Below are positions 8,962 through 18,362 of a DNA stretch of 64,000 nucleotides, piece by piece. This DNA comes from Paenibacillus mucilaginosus 3016 (GTDB lineage Bacteria > Bacillota > Bacilli > Paenibacillales > NBRC-103111). The position numbers were made by a program, and so were the translations under genes. The notes under the pieces were generated by a model. That model saw only the letters and a program-made list of their open reading frames with translations. It made no database searches and was not told the DNA's origin. How positions within the stretch are numbered: the stretch's first letter is position 1; every line of letters begins with the position of its first letter. Location: contig NC_016935.1 in assembly GCF_000250655.1 (NCBI RefSeq), forward strand, positions 6,652,001 to 6,716,000, given 5' to 3'.

Positions 8962-9039
8962 CTACAGGAAAAGCAGCAGCACGATCATCAGCAGAATAAA
9001 CAGCACGAGAATCAAGACTATCGATTCGAACAGTTCCAC
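8962..9039 (-). CDS. Tiny hydrophobic protein, YjcZ-like, 25 aa
   Basis: A GTG-start frame preceded by AGGAGG at 7-nt spacing encodes 25 residues, MELFESIVLILVLFILLM followed by IVLLLFL. The VLFILLxIV pattern resembles the membrane helix of YjcZ-type sporulation proteins, but the glycine/tyrosine-rich N-terminus of YjcZ is absent. The perfect ribosome binding site and single transmembrane helix support a real gene; the family assignment is tentative. Confidence 0.6.
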   Translation of the reverse strand: MELFESIVLILVLFILLMIVLLLFL

Positions 9040-9262
9040 CGGCGGTCCTCCTAAGCAGCGCAGTCTACTATGCCGTATCTCATGCTATGCCGGCAGGCGG
9101 ACATCGGCCCGGGCGGCTGCCCAGCCTGCAAAAGAGGCGCCGCTGCGCTGATGACATGCCTGCCGCCATGGGCCGGTGTGGTTCAGGCCCGGCGGCCCGC
9201 GGGTAAACAGGAGCTATAGAATGAACTGCGGCGCTTCGCCCAGCCTTAAGGAGGGAATTCCG

Positions 9263-9427
9263 ATGATCACCTGGTCCTTTCTGTTCCTTCTGGTGGCCGT
9301 CGCTGCGGGGATCTTCGGCTTTCTCGGCATCGCGGGAACAGCGGCGGGTATCGCCAAAATGCTGTTCATCGCGTTCCTGATCCTTTTCGTGGCGAGCTTT
9401 TTTACGGGACGAAAGGGCAGAACATGA
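9263..9427 (+). CDS. DUF1328 family small membrane protein
   Basis: A 54-aa protein with two membrane helices, the second rich in FIAFLILFVASFFTG, typical of DUF1328 (YtjA-like): short, two-helix, ending in a basic tail. AAGGAGGG lies 8 nt before the ATG at 9263, which decides the start over upstream in-frame ATGs. Monocistronic; the function of the family is unknown. Confidence 0.85.
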   Translation: MITWSFLFLLVAVAAGIFGFLGIAGTAAGIAKMLFIAFLILFVASFFTGRKGRT

Positions 9428-9531
9428 CCCCTCGCGGATCGGCACTGCTTGTCTTCATCTGACTGGAAACGATATGGGGTTGTACAAATGGATGCGTATG
9501 CAAGAAGCAGAATTGATGTCTGCCTGAATCA

Positions 9532-9575
9532 CAAAGGCCTCACGCCGGCAATGCGGCGGAGGCCTTCTTTTGTTG
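9532..9575 (+). terminator. Intrinsic terminator downstream of the DUF1328 gene
   Basis: Arms AAGGCCTC and GAGGCCTT, extended by CGCCG/GCGGC, are followed by CTTTTGTTGCTTTT. The hairpin is symmetric enough to work on both strands. Confidence 0.75.
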
Positions 9576-9661
9576 CTTTTCGGGAGGGTCCGGTCATGGG
9601 CCGGCGGCAGCTTAAGGTGTATTCTAGCGGTCTGTATAAGCCTGATCGGAACGGTTTAAGT

Positions 9662-9898
9662 TCAGCGGATGCGGCGGAATACCCAGATGCCCTGCGTACG
9701 GGCGATCAGACGGAAACCGCTGCGCACCAGGCAGCGCAGCGCGGGGGCCAGACGGCTGCCCGGCGCTATCAATGCCGCGCAGGGAGCCGCGCTGCCGATG
9801 ACGCTGCTGCCGGTGATGATACGGCGGCCTGTCAGCGGATTGCGCACCACGCTCAGCGTGACGACATCCGGCGGCTGGGGAATACGGGGAGTTGCCAT
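9662..9898 (-). CDS. Small hypothetical protein, 78 aa
   Basis: An open frame starting at ATG 9898 behind AAGGAG (9-nt spacing) encodes a 78-aa basic protein with N-terminus MATPRIPQPPDVVTLSVVRN. I do not recognise a family. The central part is mildly hydrophobic (IGSAAPCAALIAPG), the C-terminus very basic (FRLIARTQGIWVFRRIR). It lies downstream of the candidate structured RNA on the same strand. The plus-strand frame across it has no ribosome binding site. Could be spurious. Confidence 0.45.
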   Translation of the reverse strand: MATPRIPQPPDVVTLSVVRNPLTGRRIITGSSVIGSAAPCAALIAPGSRLAPALRCLVRSGFRLIARTQGIWVFRRIR

Positions 9899-10035
9899 CT
9901 CTCTCATCTCCTTCCCTCTCAGGATAATTCAGTAGATGAGAGAGAAGAGAGATTGGTAACGGACGAATATGGAGAGGACGCCAAATTGATGCATTCGTCA
10001 CAAATTTCGGGAAGAGTGATGAAGAATGGGAACAA

Positions 10036-10258
10036 AGGAAAAAGGACCCCTTGCGGAGTCCTTTCCAACGGTGAAATGAATTTGGTATTGCCTTGAACCT
10101 CGACCTCGCTTCGGACTACCTCACCCACACTACTGCAGTACAGGACTACATTAACGTGTCTTTGGCACATCCCTCCGCTCTATTTCGAGTCAGAAGCAAC
10201 TTCCTGATACTCCATTGATGCACTCAACGGTACCACACCTCGCTCTTTCACCGTTGAT
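10036..10258 (-). ncRNA. Candidate structured RNA of about 200-220 nt with intrinsic terminator
   Basis: On the minus strand an 11-bp perfect long-range helix (CAACGGTGAAA at 10256-10246 with TTTCACCGTTG at 10076-10066) closes a domain of about 190 nt. Immediately after it comes a 10-bp GNRA-capped hairpin (AAAGGACTCC, loop GCAA, GGGGTCCTTT) with trailing T residues, a good terminator. A TATAAT hexamer (10264-10259) borders the 5' side, although it sits very close to the helix and no -35 match is clear. No conserved reading frame fits the region. The shape resembles a 6S-type RNA or an orphan leader; I cannot assign a family. Confidence 0.5.
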
Positions 10259-10319
10259 ATTATATTGCACCGGAAGCACGCCATCTATACCTGCCCCCGC
10301 AAAAAAAGATCCGGCCCGC

Positions 10320-10913
10320 TCATTCCTTCACAATCACTACAGTCCCGAGCGGCAAATGCCGGTACAGCCATTCGATATCCCGGTTGTGCATCCGGATGCA
10401 TCCGGAGGAGGCGCTGTGACCGATGGAATACGGCCGGTTCGTGCCGTGAATGCCGTAGGTGTATCCCCCGGTGCCCGGTACACTCAGCCCCATCCACCGG
10501 CTGCCGAGCGGATTGGCCGGATCGCCGCCCGGAATTTGTTTGCGGATATACCACGGCTTCTTGATCTTCGTGATGATATGGAACGTTCCTGCAGGCGTCA
10601 GCCAGCTCCTCCGGCCGGTGGCCACGGGAAAGGTGCGGTAAGGCGCACCGTTCATGTACACCGTCAGCCGGTTCGTTTTCTTGCTGATCACGACGTAGAC
10701 GCCTTCCTCCTGCAGTCCCGGCGGCGGCGCATCATTCTTCTGTGCCGGACCGGGCGCAGGAGCGGCCGCACTCACGGGAGAAGCGGAAGCGGACCCGCCC
10801 CATACGGCGGACAGCAGGCATACCGCCAGCATCCCCATCAAAAACAGCCCCCTGAAGGGGGCCTGCGAACGATGTCTGTTCAAGAGAAGGTCCTCCACTG
10901 GAAAGTCAGGCAT
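10320..10913 (-). CDS. Secreted L,D-transpeptidase (YkuD domain)
   Basis: A 197-aa protein with a hydrophobic signal/anchor (about residues 22-45, ending SASA), an alanine/proline-rich linker and a YkuD catalytic domain. The active site is YGIHGTNRPYSIGHSASSGCIRM, with His and the nucleophile Cys in SSGCIR; the full HxGxxx-SxGC-R motif is intact. Such enzymes form 3-3 crosslinks or modify peptidoglycan, often in spores in this group. The start is uncertain: MPDFPV (10913) or an internal ATG nearer the signal sequence. Confidence 0.93.
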   Translation of the reverse strand: MPDFPVEDLLLNRHRSQAPFRGLFLMGMLAVCLLSAVWGGSASASPVSAAAPAPGPAQKNDAPPPGLQEEGVYVVISKKTNRLTVYMNGAPYRTFPVATGRRSWLTPAGTFHIITKIKKPWYIRKQIPGGDPANPLGSRWMGLSVPGTGGYTYGIHGTNRPYSIGHSASSGCIRMHNRDIEWLYRHLPLGTVVIVKE

Positions 10914-11017
10914 GGAATCCGGCCCTTGGGTCCCGGACTCCCCTATCTTTCCACTGGACCTCCCGCTTATTCCTTTTCGAAGGGAGGGACCGAGCTGTAC
11001 GGCTTCGCTGCAGGCGC

Positions 11018-11576
11018 TTAAGCCAGCTGCTTGATGGCCCCCGCCACCTGCCGGGCGATATCTTCATAATCCCGGCTTTCGAGGACCAGCGGCTCGCCGA
11101 ACGTGACGGTGGCCCTGGAGAACCAACCTCCCGCCGCGCCCTGGATCAGCACCGGAACGACCGGGGCCCGGCTTTTGGCCACGAGAAAGCCGATCCCTTT
11201 CTTCGGATCCCCCATCTCCTCCGACTGCGAACGGGTGCCTTCAATGAACAAGGAAAGCAGGCCGCCCTCTTCGATCAGCTTCAGGGAATGCTTCAGGGAA
11301 CGCAGATCGGCAACTGCCTCGCTTCACCGGGAAAGCCCCCATCTCCGTAATAACCCAGGCGCCAAGCTTGCTGCGGAAGAGCTCTTCCTTCGCCATAATA
11401 TGCATCTTGCGCGGCGTATGGACGCCGACCAGCAGCGAATCATAATTACTCCTGTGGTTCATCGCCAGAATGCAGCCCCCCTCGGGGATATGACGCACAC
11501 CCTTCACCTGGATGCGGAACCTCAGATAAAGCCACAGCTTGACGGCGTTTCGTATTATCCAATAGACCACGTTCAC
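11018..11576 (-). pseudogene. plsC: 1-acyl-sn-glycerol-3-phosphate acyltransferase (PlsC), frameshifted
   Basis: Two frames together give a full-length acyltransferase of about 186 aa. The first contains the HX4D motif NHRSNYD and GAFPVKRG; the second contains FIEGTRSQSEE, equivalent to the FPEGTRS block, and a typical C-terminus. The frames join near 11318-11325, where AAGCGAGGCAG appears instead of a length keeping the frame (+1 shift). PlsC makes phosphatidic acid from lysophosphatidic acid at the membrane. The first codon is GTG, either 11576 or 11570, the latter better spaced from AGGAG. Whether this is a true pseudogene or a sequence error is open. Confidence 0.85.
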
Positions 11577-11667
11577 TGCTCCTACTCTTCTATAAATGGA
11601 ATCATGCCTCCGGCTGTCATGGCAGCCGTCCCCATCATAGCATATTTCCGGGGGAAGGAAACCTGCT

Positions 11668-11690
11668 AAGATAAACGGCTTCGCCGTCAG
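11668..11690 (+). repeat. Copy of a short hairpin repeat (CGGCTTCGCCG type)
   Basis: AAGATAAACGGCTTCGCCGTC recurs nearly unchanged at 45793-45814, where a second hairpin follows. Here only the first hairpin remains. See the 45793 entry. Confidence 0.5.
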
Positions 11691-11850
11691 ATAACCATTT
11701 GGGCATTGAAAAAAGAGACCGTGATCGCCCCGCGCTCACCGTCTCCGCCGCTTATGTAATGGTGCGCGGCCGTTCCCTTCCTCCCTAAGGAGGAATCCGC
11801 TGCCGCTTGCCCCCTGGAGTCAGCAGGCCGAAGGCCCTGCTCCGCCGGCC

Positions 11851-12576
11851 TTAGATGCGGCAGAGCTCCAGCGGGATGTCGGTTCCGCCAACCATGTCCT
11901 TGAAGAACGCTTCGTCCTTGACCGTGATGTAGCCCTTCTGGAAGTCCAGCGCGCCTTCCGCACGGTATTCGGAGATGAGCCGGTTCACGCTCTCCCGCGT
12001 GGACCCGATCATGTGGGCCAGGTCTGTATGCGTCAGTCTCATCGAGATCCGCACCCCGCGCTCGGTGCGGATGCCACAGGAGCTCGCCAGTCGGATCAGC
12101 GTGGCCGCCAGGGCGCCGCTCTTGCCGTACAGGAGCAGATCGCGCAGCTTCGTCTGGGCGGCTCTCTGCATCAGGCTCTGCCACTTCACGAACTCGACTG
12201 CGAAGTCGCCGCTGGATCTCATGAGGTTCTCCAGGTCGCTCAGGGCGATGACGCCGAGCGTCGCTTCCGCCAGGACGACCGCGTCGTAACCGAAGCTCAT
12301 GGCGCCCGGGTCGCCAAACTCTCCGAACAGGTCGCCCGCCTGGGCGATCTGCAGGATGATGGACCGTCCGTCTTCCGTCGACTTCATCAGCTTGACCGCG
12401 CCTTTTTTGACAAAATACAGCTTGTCCGCCGTATCGCCTTCCCAGAACAGGTGGGAGCCTTCGGAAGCACGCTGGAGAACCATAACCTTCTCCAGACGCT
12501 CCATATTGGCGGAGGACAGGAACTGCGGAATGTGATAAGGGCGCTCGGTCATCGTCTGCTTTGTCGCGGTTTGCAT
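11851..12576 (-). CDS. Crp/Fnr family transcriptional regulator
   Basis: About 241 aa. The N-terminal cyclic-nucleotide-like beta-barrel shows LFWEGDTADKLYFVKKGAVKL and DLFGEFG. The C-terminal helix-turn-helix is LTHTDLAHMIGSTRESVNRLI, the classic Crp/Fnr recognition helix. No cysteine cluster for an Fnr-type iron-sulfur centre is present at the N-terminus, so oxygen sensing of the E. coli Fnr type is unlikely. Start chosen at ATG 12576 (after AAAGGATGATGATCCCC); ATGs at 12588 and 12585 are too close to that site. Monocistronic and divergent from the CheY-like gene. Confidence 0.9.
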   Translation of the reverse strand: MQTATKQTMTERPYHIPQFLSSANMERLEKVMVLQRASEGSHLFWEGDTADKLYFVKKGAVKLMKSTEDGRSIILQIAQAGDLFGEFGDPGAMSFGYDAVVLAEATLGVIALSDLENLMRSSGDFAVEFVKWQSLMQRAAQTKLRDLLLYGKSGALAATLIRLASSCGIRTERGVRISMRLTHTDLAHMIGSTRESVNRLISEYRAEGALDFQKGYITVKDEAFFKDMVGGTDIPLELCRI

Positions 12577-12865
12577 GGGGATCATCATCCTTTGTTTGAA
12601 AGTTGGGTCCTGCGGGTTTTACCGTTTGTTGTCGTTTCTTGGAGGTCTGACCGCTCTTTTGTCGTTAAACCCATACTAACAGACCTATTTTAGGAAACTG
12701 TTAGGATCGAATTAAAAGAGTGTTATTTTGCACGGTTTCCTCCCGCGATTGTTAAAAAGCCCCCTTGCCCCGCGCCTCAGGATAAAAAAATGGTAATGAT
12801 CCCGCTTCAAATTGACGATAATACAAAAACAGGAAGCCTAAACCACCGTCAGGGAGAGTGGGACC

Positions 12866-13252
12866 ATGAACCCCAAAGAAGTAAAGATCATGTTATGCGA
12901 CGATTCCCTTCTTGTCCGCAAAAAGCTGAAGAGCGCACTGGAAGAGCAGGGCTACACCGGCATTCTGGAGGCGTCCGACGGCCTGGAGGCCGTTGCGCTC
13001 TGCCGGGAGCAGAAGCCCGACCTCGTTCTTATGGATATTGTTATGCCCCGCAAGGACGGCATTGAAGCCCTAAAGGAAATCAAGGAATTCGACAAGAGCA
13101 TCCATGTCGTGATGGTGTCCTCCGTGGGAACACAGGGCAACCTCATCAAGGCGCTGAAAGCCGGCGCGGATAACTTCATGCAGAAGCCCGTCACGATCGA
13201 AGCACTGAACGAGCTGATTCACAAAATGGCCCAGGATCGGAGAGAAGCGTGA
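12866..13252 (+). CDS. Single-domain response regulator, CheY-like
   Basis: A 128-aa receiver domain only. Acidic pair CDD (residues 11-13), phospho-acceptor Asp57 in LVLMDIVMPRKDG, the Ser/Thr position in MVSSVG and Lys in MQKPV are all present. No output domain, so it probably works by protein contact. It overlaps the next gene, a CheX-type protein, by 4 nt, which suggests that the partner dephosphorylates or reads it. GGGAGAG precedes the ATG. It is divergent from the Crp/Fnr gene. Confidence 0.95.
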   Translation: MNPKEVKIMLCDDSLLVRKKLKSALEEQGYTGILEASDGLEAVALCREQKPDLVLMDIVMPRKDGIEALKEIKEFDKSIHVVMVSSVGTQGNLIKALKAGADNFMQKPVTIEALNELIHKMAQDRREA

Positions 13253-14166
13253 TGTTCGCACAATATTTTGGCCAATACCTGCTGTCTCAGGGGCACCTGA
13301 CCTCCACCCAGCTCTATGAGGCGCTCACCGCCCAGAAGGATGCCAGACCGAAGCTCGGCGTCCTGGCCATCAACCACGGCTGGATGACCGGCTCCCAGGT
13401 GGAAGAAGTGCACGCGGAGCAGATGAGCCGCGACAAGCGCTTCGGGGAAATCGCCGTGGAGCAGGGCTACCTGACGGAAGAGCAGGTGCAGGAGCTGCTC
13501 CTGTCCCAGAAGAGCGAGCACCTTCTGCTCGGACAGACCCTCATCGACCAGGGGCTGATGACCTACGACTCGTTCTCTGAAGTACTGGGTGCGTTCAAGG
13601 AGGCCTACAGCCTATCCAGCGACCAGTTCTCCTCCATCCTGCAGGGCAATGTGGACGCACTGGTGTCCGCGGTCCTGCTCAAGGACGGGCTGCCGGCCGG
13701 CGAATGGCTCTCCGGGTATGTCTCTCTCTTCGCCAAGAACCTCATCCGCTTCGCGGATACGGGCGTCCGGCTCGAGATGGCGATTGCCCCCCGGCCGAGC
13801 GTGTACGACTGGGTCTTCTCCCAGGAGATCACCGCAGAGGGAACCGCGGAAGCCGGCTACACGGCTGTCGCGGGGAGCCAGGAATCGATGCTCCGCCTCG
13901 CCTCCCGTTTCGCCCAGGAGACGGATCTCCGCGCCGGACGAGCTGTTCGAAGCGGCGGCAGGCGAGCTGCTCAACCTGCACAACGGCATCTTCCTCGTCA
14001 ATATGTCGGACCGCGGCACGGAGCTCAGCATGGAGCCGCAGCACACGGCCCGCTCCATCCCGGAAGACACGCTCGCCAAGCTTCAGGCGATCCGCATCTA
14101 CGGTACGGATTATGAGGTCGATCTGCTCATCTCCGATCTGACTCCGCTGCTCCGTCAGCCGTCTTA
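13249..14166 (+). CDS. CheX/CheC-type chemotaxis protein with N-terminal MshEN-like repeats, frameshifted
   Basis: The first 115 residues contain repeated helices of the pattern LGQxLxxxGxLTxxQLxEAL, resembling the GspE/MshE N-terminal domain that in some proteins binds c-di-GMP. The remainder resembles CheX/CheC-type phosphatases. The first frame is good up to about 13925 (RFAQETDL). The C-terminal part, PDELFEAAAGELLNLHNG to SDLTPLLRQPS, continues in the +1 frame and ends at 14166. Removing one C near 13930 restores a single frame of about 305 aa. It overlaps the CheY-like gene, so the two are likely one signalling unit. The MshEN assignment rests on pattern only. Confidence 0.78.
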
Positions 14167-14428
14167 GTCTTATATAGTAAGAAGAGAAAGAGCACGCCTT
14201 GCCCGATTTACAATAAGCCCCGCGCCGGTCCGGATGATGTATGTCCGGGGCGCAGGGCTTATTTGTGCTGCCGAGCCCCTGCGGATGTCCTCCCGGTTTC
14301 GGGTACCGCTCGAAGGCTTGCCGGCGCTTGATCTCCCGGAGATTGGTTTAAGTAACGGTAGAACCCCTTCCCTGTCCCTCACGGGGAAGCAGCCGAAACG
14401 ACAATCTCCCAGGAAGTGGAGGATGCCC

Positions 14429-16859
14429 ATGAACAAGCTTATCTCACTCACCTTAACCCTGGTCTTCCTGCTCGGTTCACCGGTGTCGGCCGCCGATGTG
14501 CCCCCCAAAAGCGGCGCAGTCCAGGATACGGCCGGAATGCTGTCCGGCAGGAGCCTGTCCGCGCTCGAACGCGCAGCCGAAGGCCCCTACTCCTTTCATG
14601 TTCTGACCGTCGAGAGCCTCCAGGGCCGCCCGGCCGATGCCTACGCCACCTCCGTCTACCGGGCATGGAACCTGCAGCGCGAGGACGTGCTCGTCCTCCT
14701 CTCGGAGAGCGACCGCCGCATCGAAGTCCAGTTCGAGAATCCCGGCCTGCAGCGCCGGCTCGATGCGCTGCCCGCCGACTACGACCGGGACGGGCTGCGC
14801 GAGAGCTCCATCGACGAGTGGGTCGGGGCGCACTTCCTGCCCCATGCCCAGCAGGGCGACTTTGCCGCCGGGCTGCTCGAGCTGATGCAGTCCGGCCAGC
14901 AGCTCGCCTCCTCCGTGCCGGCCACCGGCACCCCATCCGGGGCCGGCACGGCGGCCGGCGTGAGCCCGGGCTTCGGCGGGCTCCTGCCCCTGCTGGCCGG
15001 GGGCCTCGTCCTGCTGCTCGCCGGCTGGTTCGTCATGGCGCTGCTGAAGCGCCGCCGGCTCTCCGCGCTGCAGGAGGAGCTCACCGGATCGGCGAAGACG
15101 CTGATCGTCGAGATCAGCCGGACGCAGGAAGCGCTGACGCCGATCCGCGAGCTGTATCCCGGCGAGCGGACCAGCGAAGCCGCCGATCGGCTCGAGGAGG
15201 AGCTGACGGCGCTGTCGGCCGAAGTGCAGGGCCGCCTCGAGCGCATCAGCGGCTATGCCGTCCCGCTGCTCGGCGCAGGCTCGGCCGCACGGGACCTCGA
15301 GGCGGTGCGCGCGGAGCTGGCCGCCTTCCGCACCCGCTTCGAGGAGGCCCGCCGGGAGGTGGACCACCTTGCCGGACTCGACCGCTCCATCTCCGAGGAG
15401 ATCGGGAAGCTGCAGAGCAAGGCGGCGGCGGCCGAGGCCCGGGTGGCGGAGCTTTCCGCCCGGCACGGCCTGCCGATGGACGAGCTGAAAGCGGACCTGT
15501 CCGGCATGCGGGAGGAGCTGGAGCGCTCCTCCGCGCTGCAGGTCTCGGATCTGCTCGCAGCCGAGCAGGAGGTGCTGCCCCTGCAGGAGAAGCTGGCCGC
15601 GGTCCGCAGCGAGCTGGACAAGCTGCCGGGCTATCTTGAGGAGCTCGAGCGGCTCCCCTCCCGGATCGAGACCCTGCGGGCCGAGACCGGGCGCGAGCTG
15701 GCCGCCTCGGGGCTGCGGCCGGCCGAGGCGTGGGACCCGTACGCTCCGCTCGCGGAGGCGCAGCGGTCCGGCGAAGCGATGAGGCGGGCGCTGGAGCGCG
15801 GCTCCCTCGAGGAAGCCGGCAGCGCCTCGGCCGCCATCGCCGGCCTGCTGGAGCGGGCGCGCGGCGAAGCGGCCGGCCGGGCCGCCCTGCGGGATGCGGT
15901 AACCGGCCGCCTGCAGCAGATCGAAGCGGCGCTGACGGCCTATGCCGCGGCGGACCGCACGTACCCGGAGGAGCGGACCAAGGCCCAGGCCGAGTTCGCC
16001 GAGAAGCACTGGGGCCCGGCGGAGGAGAGCTACCGCTCGCTGAAGACGGCGGCAGCCGGGCTGCGGCAGGGCCTCGAGGCGGCCCGGCCGCTGGCCTCGC
16101 CGCAGACTCAGGCGTATACGGAGGCCGGCCGGCTTACAGAGGAGCTGCTCCTGCGGCTCAAGGAGGCGGAGGCGCTGTATGCGGCAGTGCTCGGCGTGTA
16201 CACCGGGCCGTCGCGGCGGCTTCAGGAGCTCCGGGATGAGGAGGCGCAGGCGTGGTCGCTCTTCCGCAGCGGCAAGTCGCTGGCGGAAGCCCGCTCCCTC
16301 CCCCTCCACACCCAGGGGAACCGGCAGCTGGCGCTGCTGGAGCGCGAGCTCCACGGGCAGAAAGAGCATATCCATGCCGCGCTCGCCTCACCGCCCTACG
16401 ATCTTGAGGAGCTCGCCGCGCTCATCGCGCGCCTATCCTCCGATGCGCGCGCCTATCAGGCCGGCATCTCGCGGATGGCCGAGGAGAAGGAGCAGGCGGA
16501 GCGGATGCTGCGCGAGGTGCATGCCCGGTACCAGGCCGTGGCTCTGCGGGCCGGCTCCCGGCTTACGCATACCGGCTACACGCGCAGCTATGCGGCGAAC
16601 ATGAGCGAGATTCAGAACCTGTTCGTGCTGGGGCTCTACGGAGATGCGCTGCAGCGGCTGGCCGCGGCCGACCAGGCCGTCTCCCAGCTGGACATGGCTT
16701 ATCACGCCCTGCTGCAGGAGGAGCAGCGGCAGATCCCTGATGCGCCAGAGGTCCTCCGGGTACGGCGGAGGCTGGAGCAGCGGCGGACGTTCCTCCGGCG
16801 GCGGCAGCTGGGGAGGCGGCGGTGGTGGCGGACGCTCCTCCGGCGGGGGCGGCTGGTAG
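14429..16859 (+). CDS. TPM-domain membrane protein with long coiled coil and Gly/Ser tail, frameshifted near the end
   Basis: Start at ATG 14429, six nt after GTGGAGG. Layout: signal peptide (to about residue 22, VSAA), a TPM/YgcG-type domain (about 30-150; ALERAAEGPYSFHVLTVES), one membrane helix (about 185-208), then roughly 550 residues of heptad-rich, alanine/glutamate/leucine coiled coil. The original frame runs on to 16888 with an arginine-rich end, but the +1 frame from about 16740 gives SSGYGGGWSSGGRSSGGGS and ends GGGGW, exactly the glycine-rich tail expected for TPM proteins, so a frameshift at about 16735-16750 is likely. About 810 aa in total. Function unknown; the TPM-TM-coiled-coil plan suggests an envelope scaffold. 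Confidence 0.8.
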
Positions 16860-17043
16860 CAGGCGCGGGCAGGGCGTGCCCCCCGTGACGGCCGGCTGGC
16901 ACCGCGGGCGGGGCCGCTCCGGCGCGATCCCCGGCAGATTCAGCGGGCGGTCGCGGCCCCTCTGCCGCGGGCCTCAAGAGAATCCGCCGCTTCCGGAGTC
17001 TCTCCGGGAGCCCTCACAGCAGCCGGCCTGCCGCCAGCAGCGT

Positions 17044-17081
17044 AAAAGCCGCCCGGTCCATGGACCGGGCGGCTTTTTGCT
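17044..17081. terminator. 34-bp perfect palindromic terminator
   Basis: AAAAGCCGCCCGGTCCA followed directly by its reverse complement, then T residues. It separates the TPM gene (plus) from the convergent small gene (minus) and should work in both directions. Confidence 0.85.
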
Positions 17082-17144
17082 GTGAATGAATCATGTATGT
17101 AGCTGGCATAACCCTTGGCATAACCTGCGGGGAAACGGAACCTT

Positions 17145-17354
17145 TCAGCGAAGCGACCTGCGCGCCGTTTCGATCAGCGTCCTGGCTTGGTCAATACTGC
17201 GGAACGACTTGTCGATCTGTTCGGAATTCCGGTGGACTGCACGCCTGATGTTGTGGTAATGCGCTGTCGCTTTGCCAACGACATTCAAACTGACATCCAT
17301 CAACTTGTCGGTTCTCTGCATTAGCTGCCCCTCATCATCCAAGAACGTTTGCAT
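17145..17354 (-). CDS. Small hypothetical helical protein, 69 aa
   Basis: ATG 17354 follows GGGGAGG at 8-nt spacing, which favours it over an upstream in-frame ATG at 17432. The product is a charged helical protein beginning MQTFLDDEGQLMQRTDKLMD, with no signal sequence or cysteine. I do not recognise a family. It lies downstream of the interrupted methyltransferase on the same strand and could be cotranscribed with it. Confidence 0.55.
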   Translation of the reverse strand: MQTFLDDEGQLMQRTDKLMDVSLNVVGKATAHYHNIRRAVHRNSEQIDKSFRSIDQARTLIETARRSLR

Positions 17355-17438
17355 TTGCAGCACCTCCCCTAACCGGCCCTCGCTTGACGGACCTTTCCTA
17401 TTTATTACCCGCCATCCCTCTGCTTGAACCACCGGACA

Positions 17439-18362
17439 TCAAAAATTAAGGAATGATGATCCCTCAATCCTCTGCGGCCCCACCGTACCAAAGGTGATTT
17501 TCATCCCCGGCGCGTAGGCCAGGGGCGAATCCACCTGAAACCGCTCGGCGTACAACCGCTCCGCCTCATACTGCGCTTCCGCTTCCCGAAGGCTCAGCCC
17601 CCGGTCCAGAAGCCCCTGCACAAAGTCCCCGCGCTCCCCCGGCATCGTGCCGACTCCCTCCTGCTTCAGCGCGTGGAACAGCTCCTGCCGCTCCCTTCAC
17701 CGGACAGCGGATCCAGAAAGTTCACCTTGTCGCTGACCCGGCACTCCACGTTCCGAAGCCCCAGCCTGTTGAAATAAGCCGGAAAGCTTAAGACCGATAT
17801 TGCCGTCCCTCCCCGTCCGCTGCCTGCCGTCTTCATACAGCTTCTGCAGTACCCCAAGGGGGACCACCTCCGACGCATCCCCTTCACCGGACTGGTGACC
17901 GGCCATGCCGCCGATCCAATGCGGCTCAAAGCAGATTACGCGCCCGCCTTCCCGCACACAGCCGGCCATCCGGCCCAGCGTCCGTACGGGGTCGGGCAGA
18001 TGCAGGAGCAGCGCATGGCAGACGGCCAGATCATACCGGCGGTCCAGTTCCACCTCACCCTCGAGGTCGGCTTCAATAAATTCGGCGCGGTAAAAGGTGC
18101 CCTGGAAGGCATCCCGGGCCCGCTTCAGCAGCTCCCCGGACCGGTCGATCCCCGTGTAGGTCGATCCTTCCGGAAGGAGAGGCAGCAGCTTTAGGCCAAG
18201 GTAGCCGTAGCCGCAGCCGAAATCGATCATATCGACGGGCCGGTGGAGCTTCCATACGATTCTCACGAGAAACTCCAGATAATCCTCATTGTAATAAAGG
18301 TCCCGTGTATCCCGCAGGTAGTCATACCGGTCGTCCCAGACCCATTTCTTCTCCGATGTCAT
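17439..18362 (-). pseudogene. Class I SAM-dependent methyltransferase, interrupted by two frameshifts
   Basis: Three frames assemble into one methyltransferase of about 307 aa. Frame 1 (from ATG 18362, behind GGGGAGG) carries the SAM-binding motif VDMIDFGCGYGYLGLKLLP, TGIDRS, LAVCHALLLHLPDP and GGRVICFEPH. Near 17795 the sense moves to a second frame (PAYFNRLGLRNVECRVSDKV), and near 17695 to a third (QELFHALKQEGVGTMPGERG, ending at 17439). Each segment continues the family alignment, so this was one gene. It is cotranscribed with the upstream GNAT, overlapping it by 41 nt. Substrate unknown. Two lesions make sequence error or decay equally plausible. Confidence 0.8.

Noticed and set aside
10200..10260. 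T-box riboswitch suggested by GTGGTACCG
   Set aside because: The motif is near the 5' end rather than just before the terminator, no specifier stem is evident and no tRNA synthetase or amino-acid gene follows.
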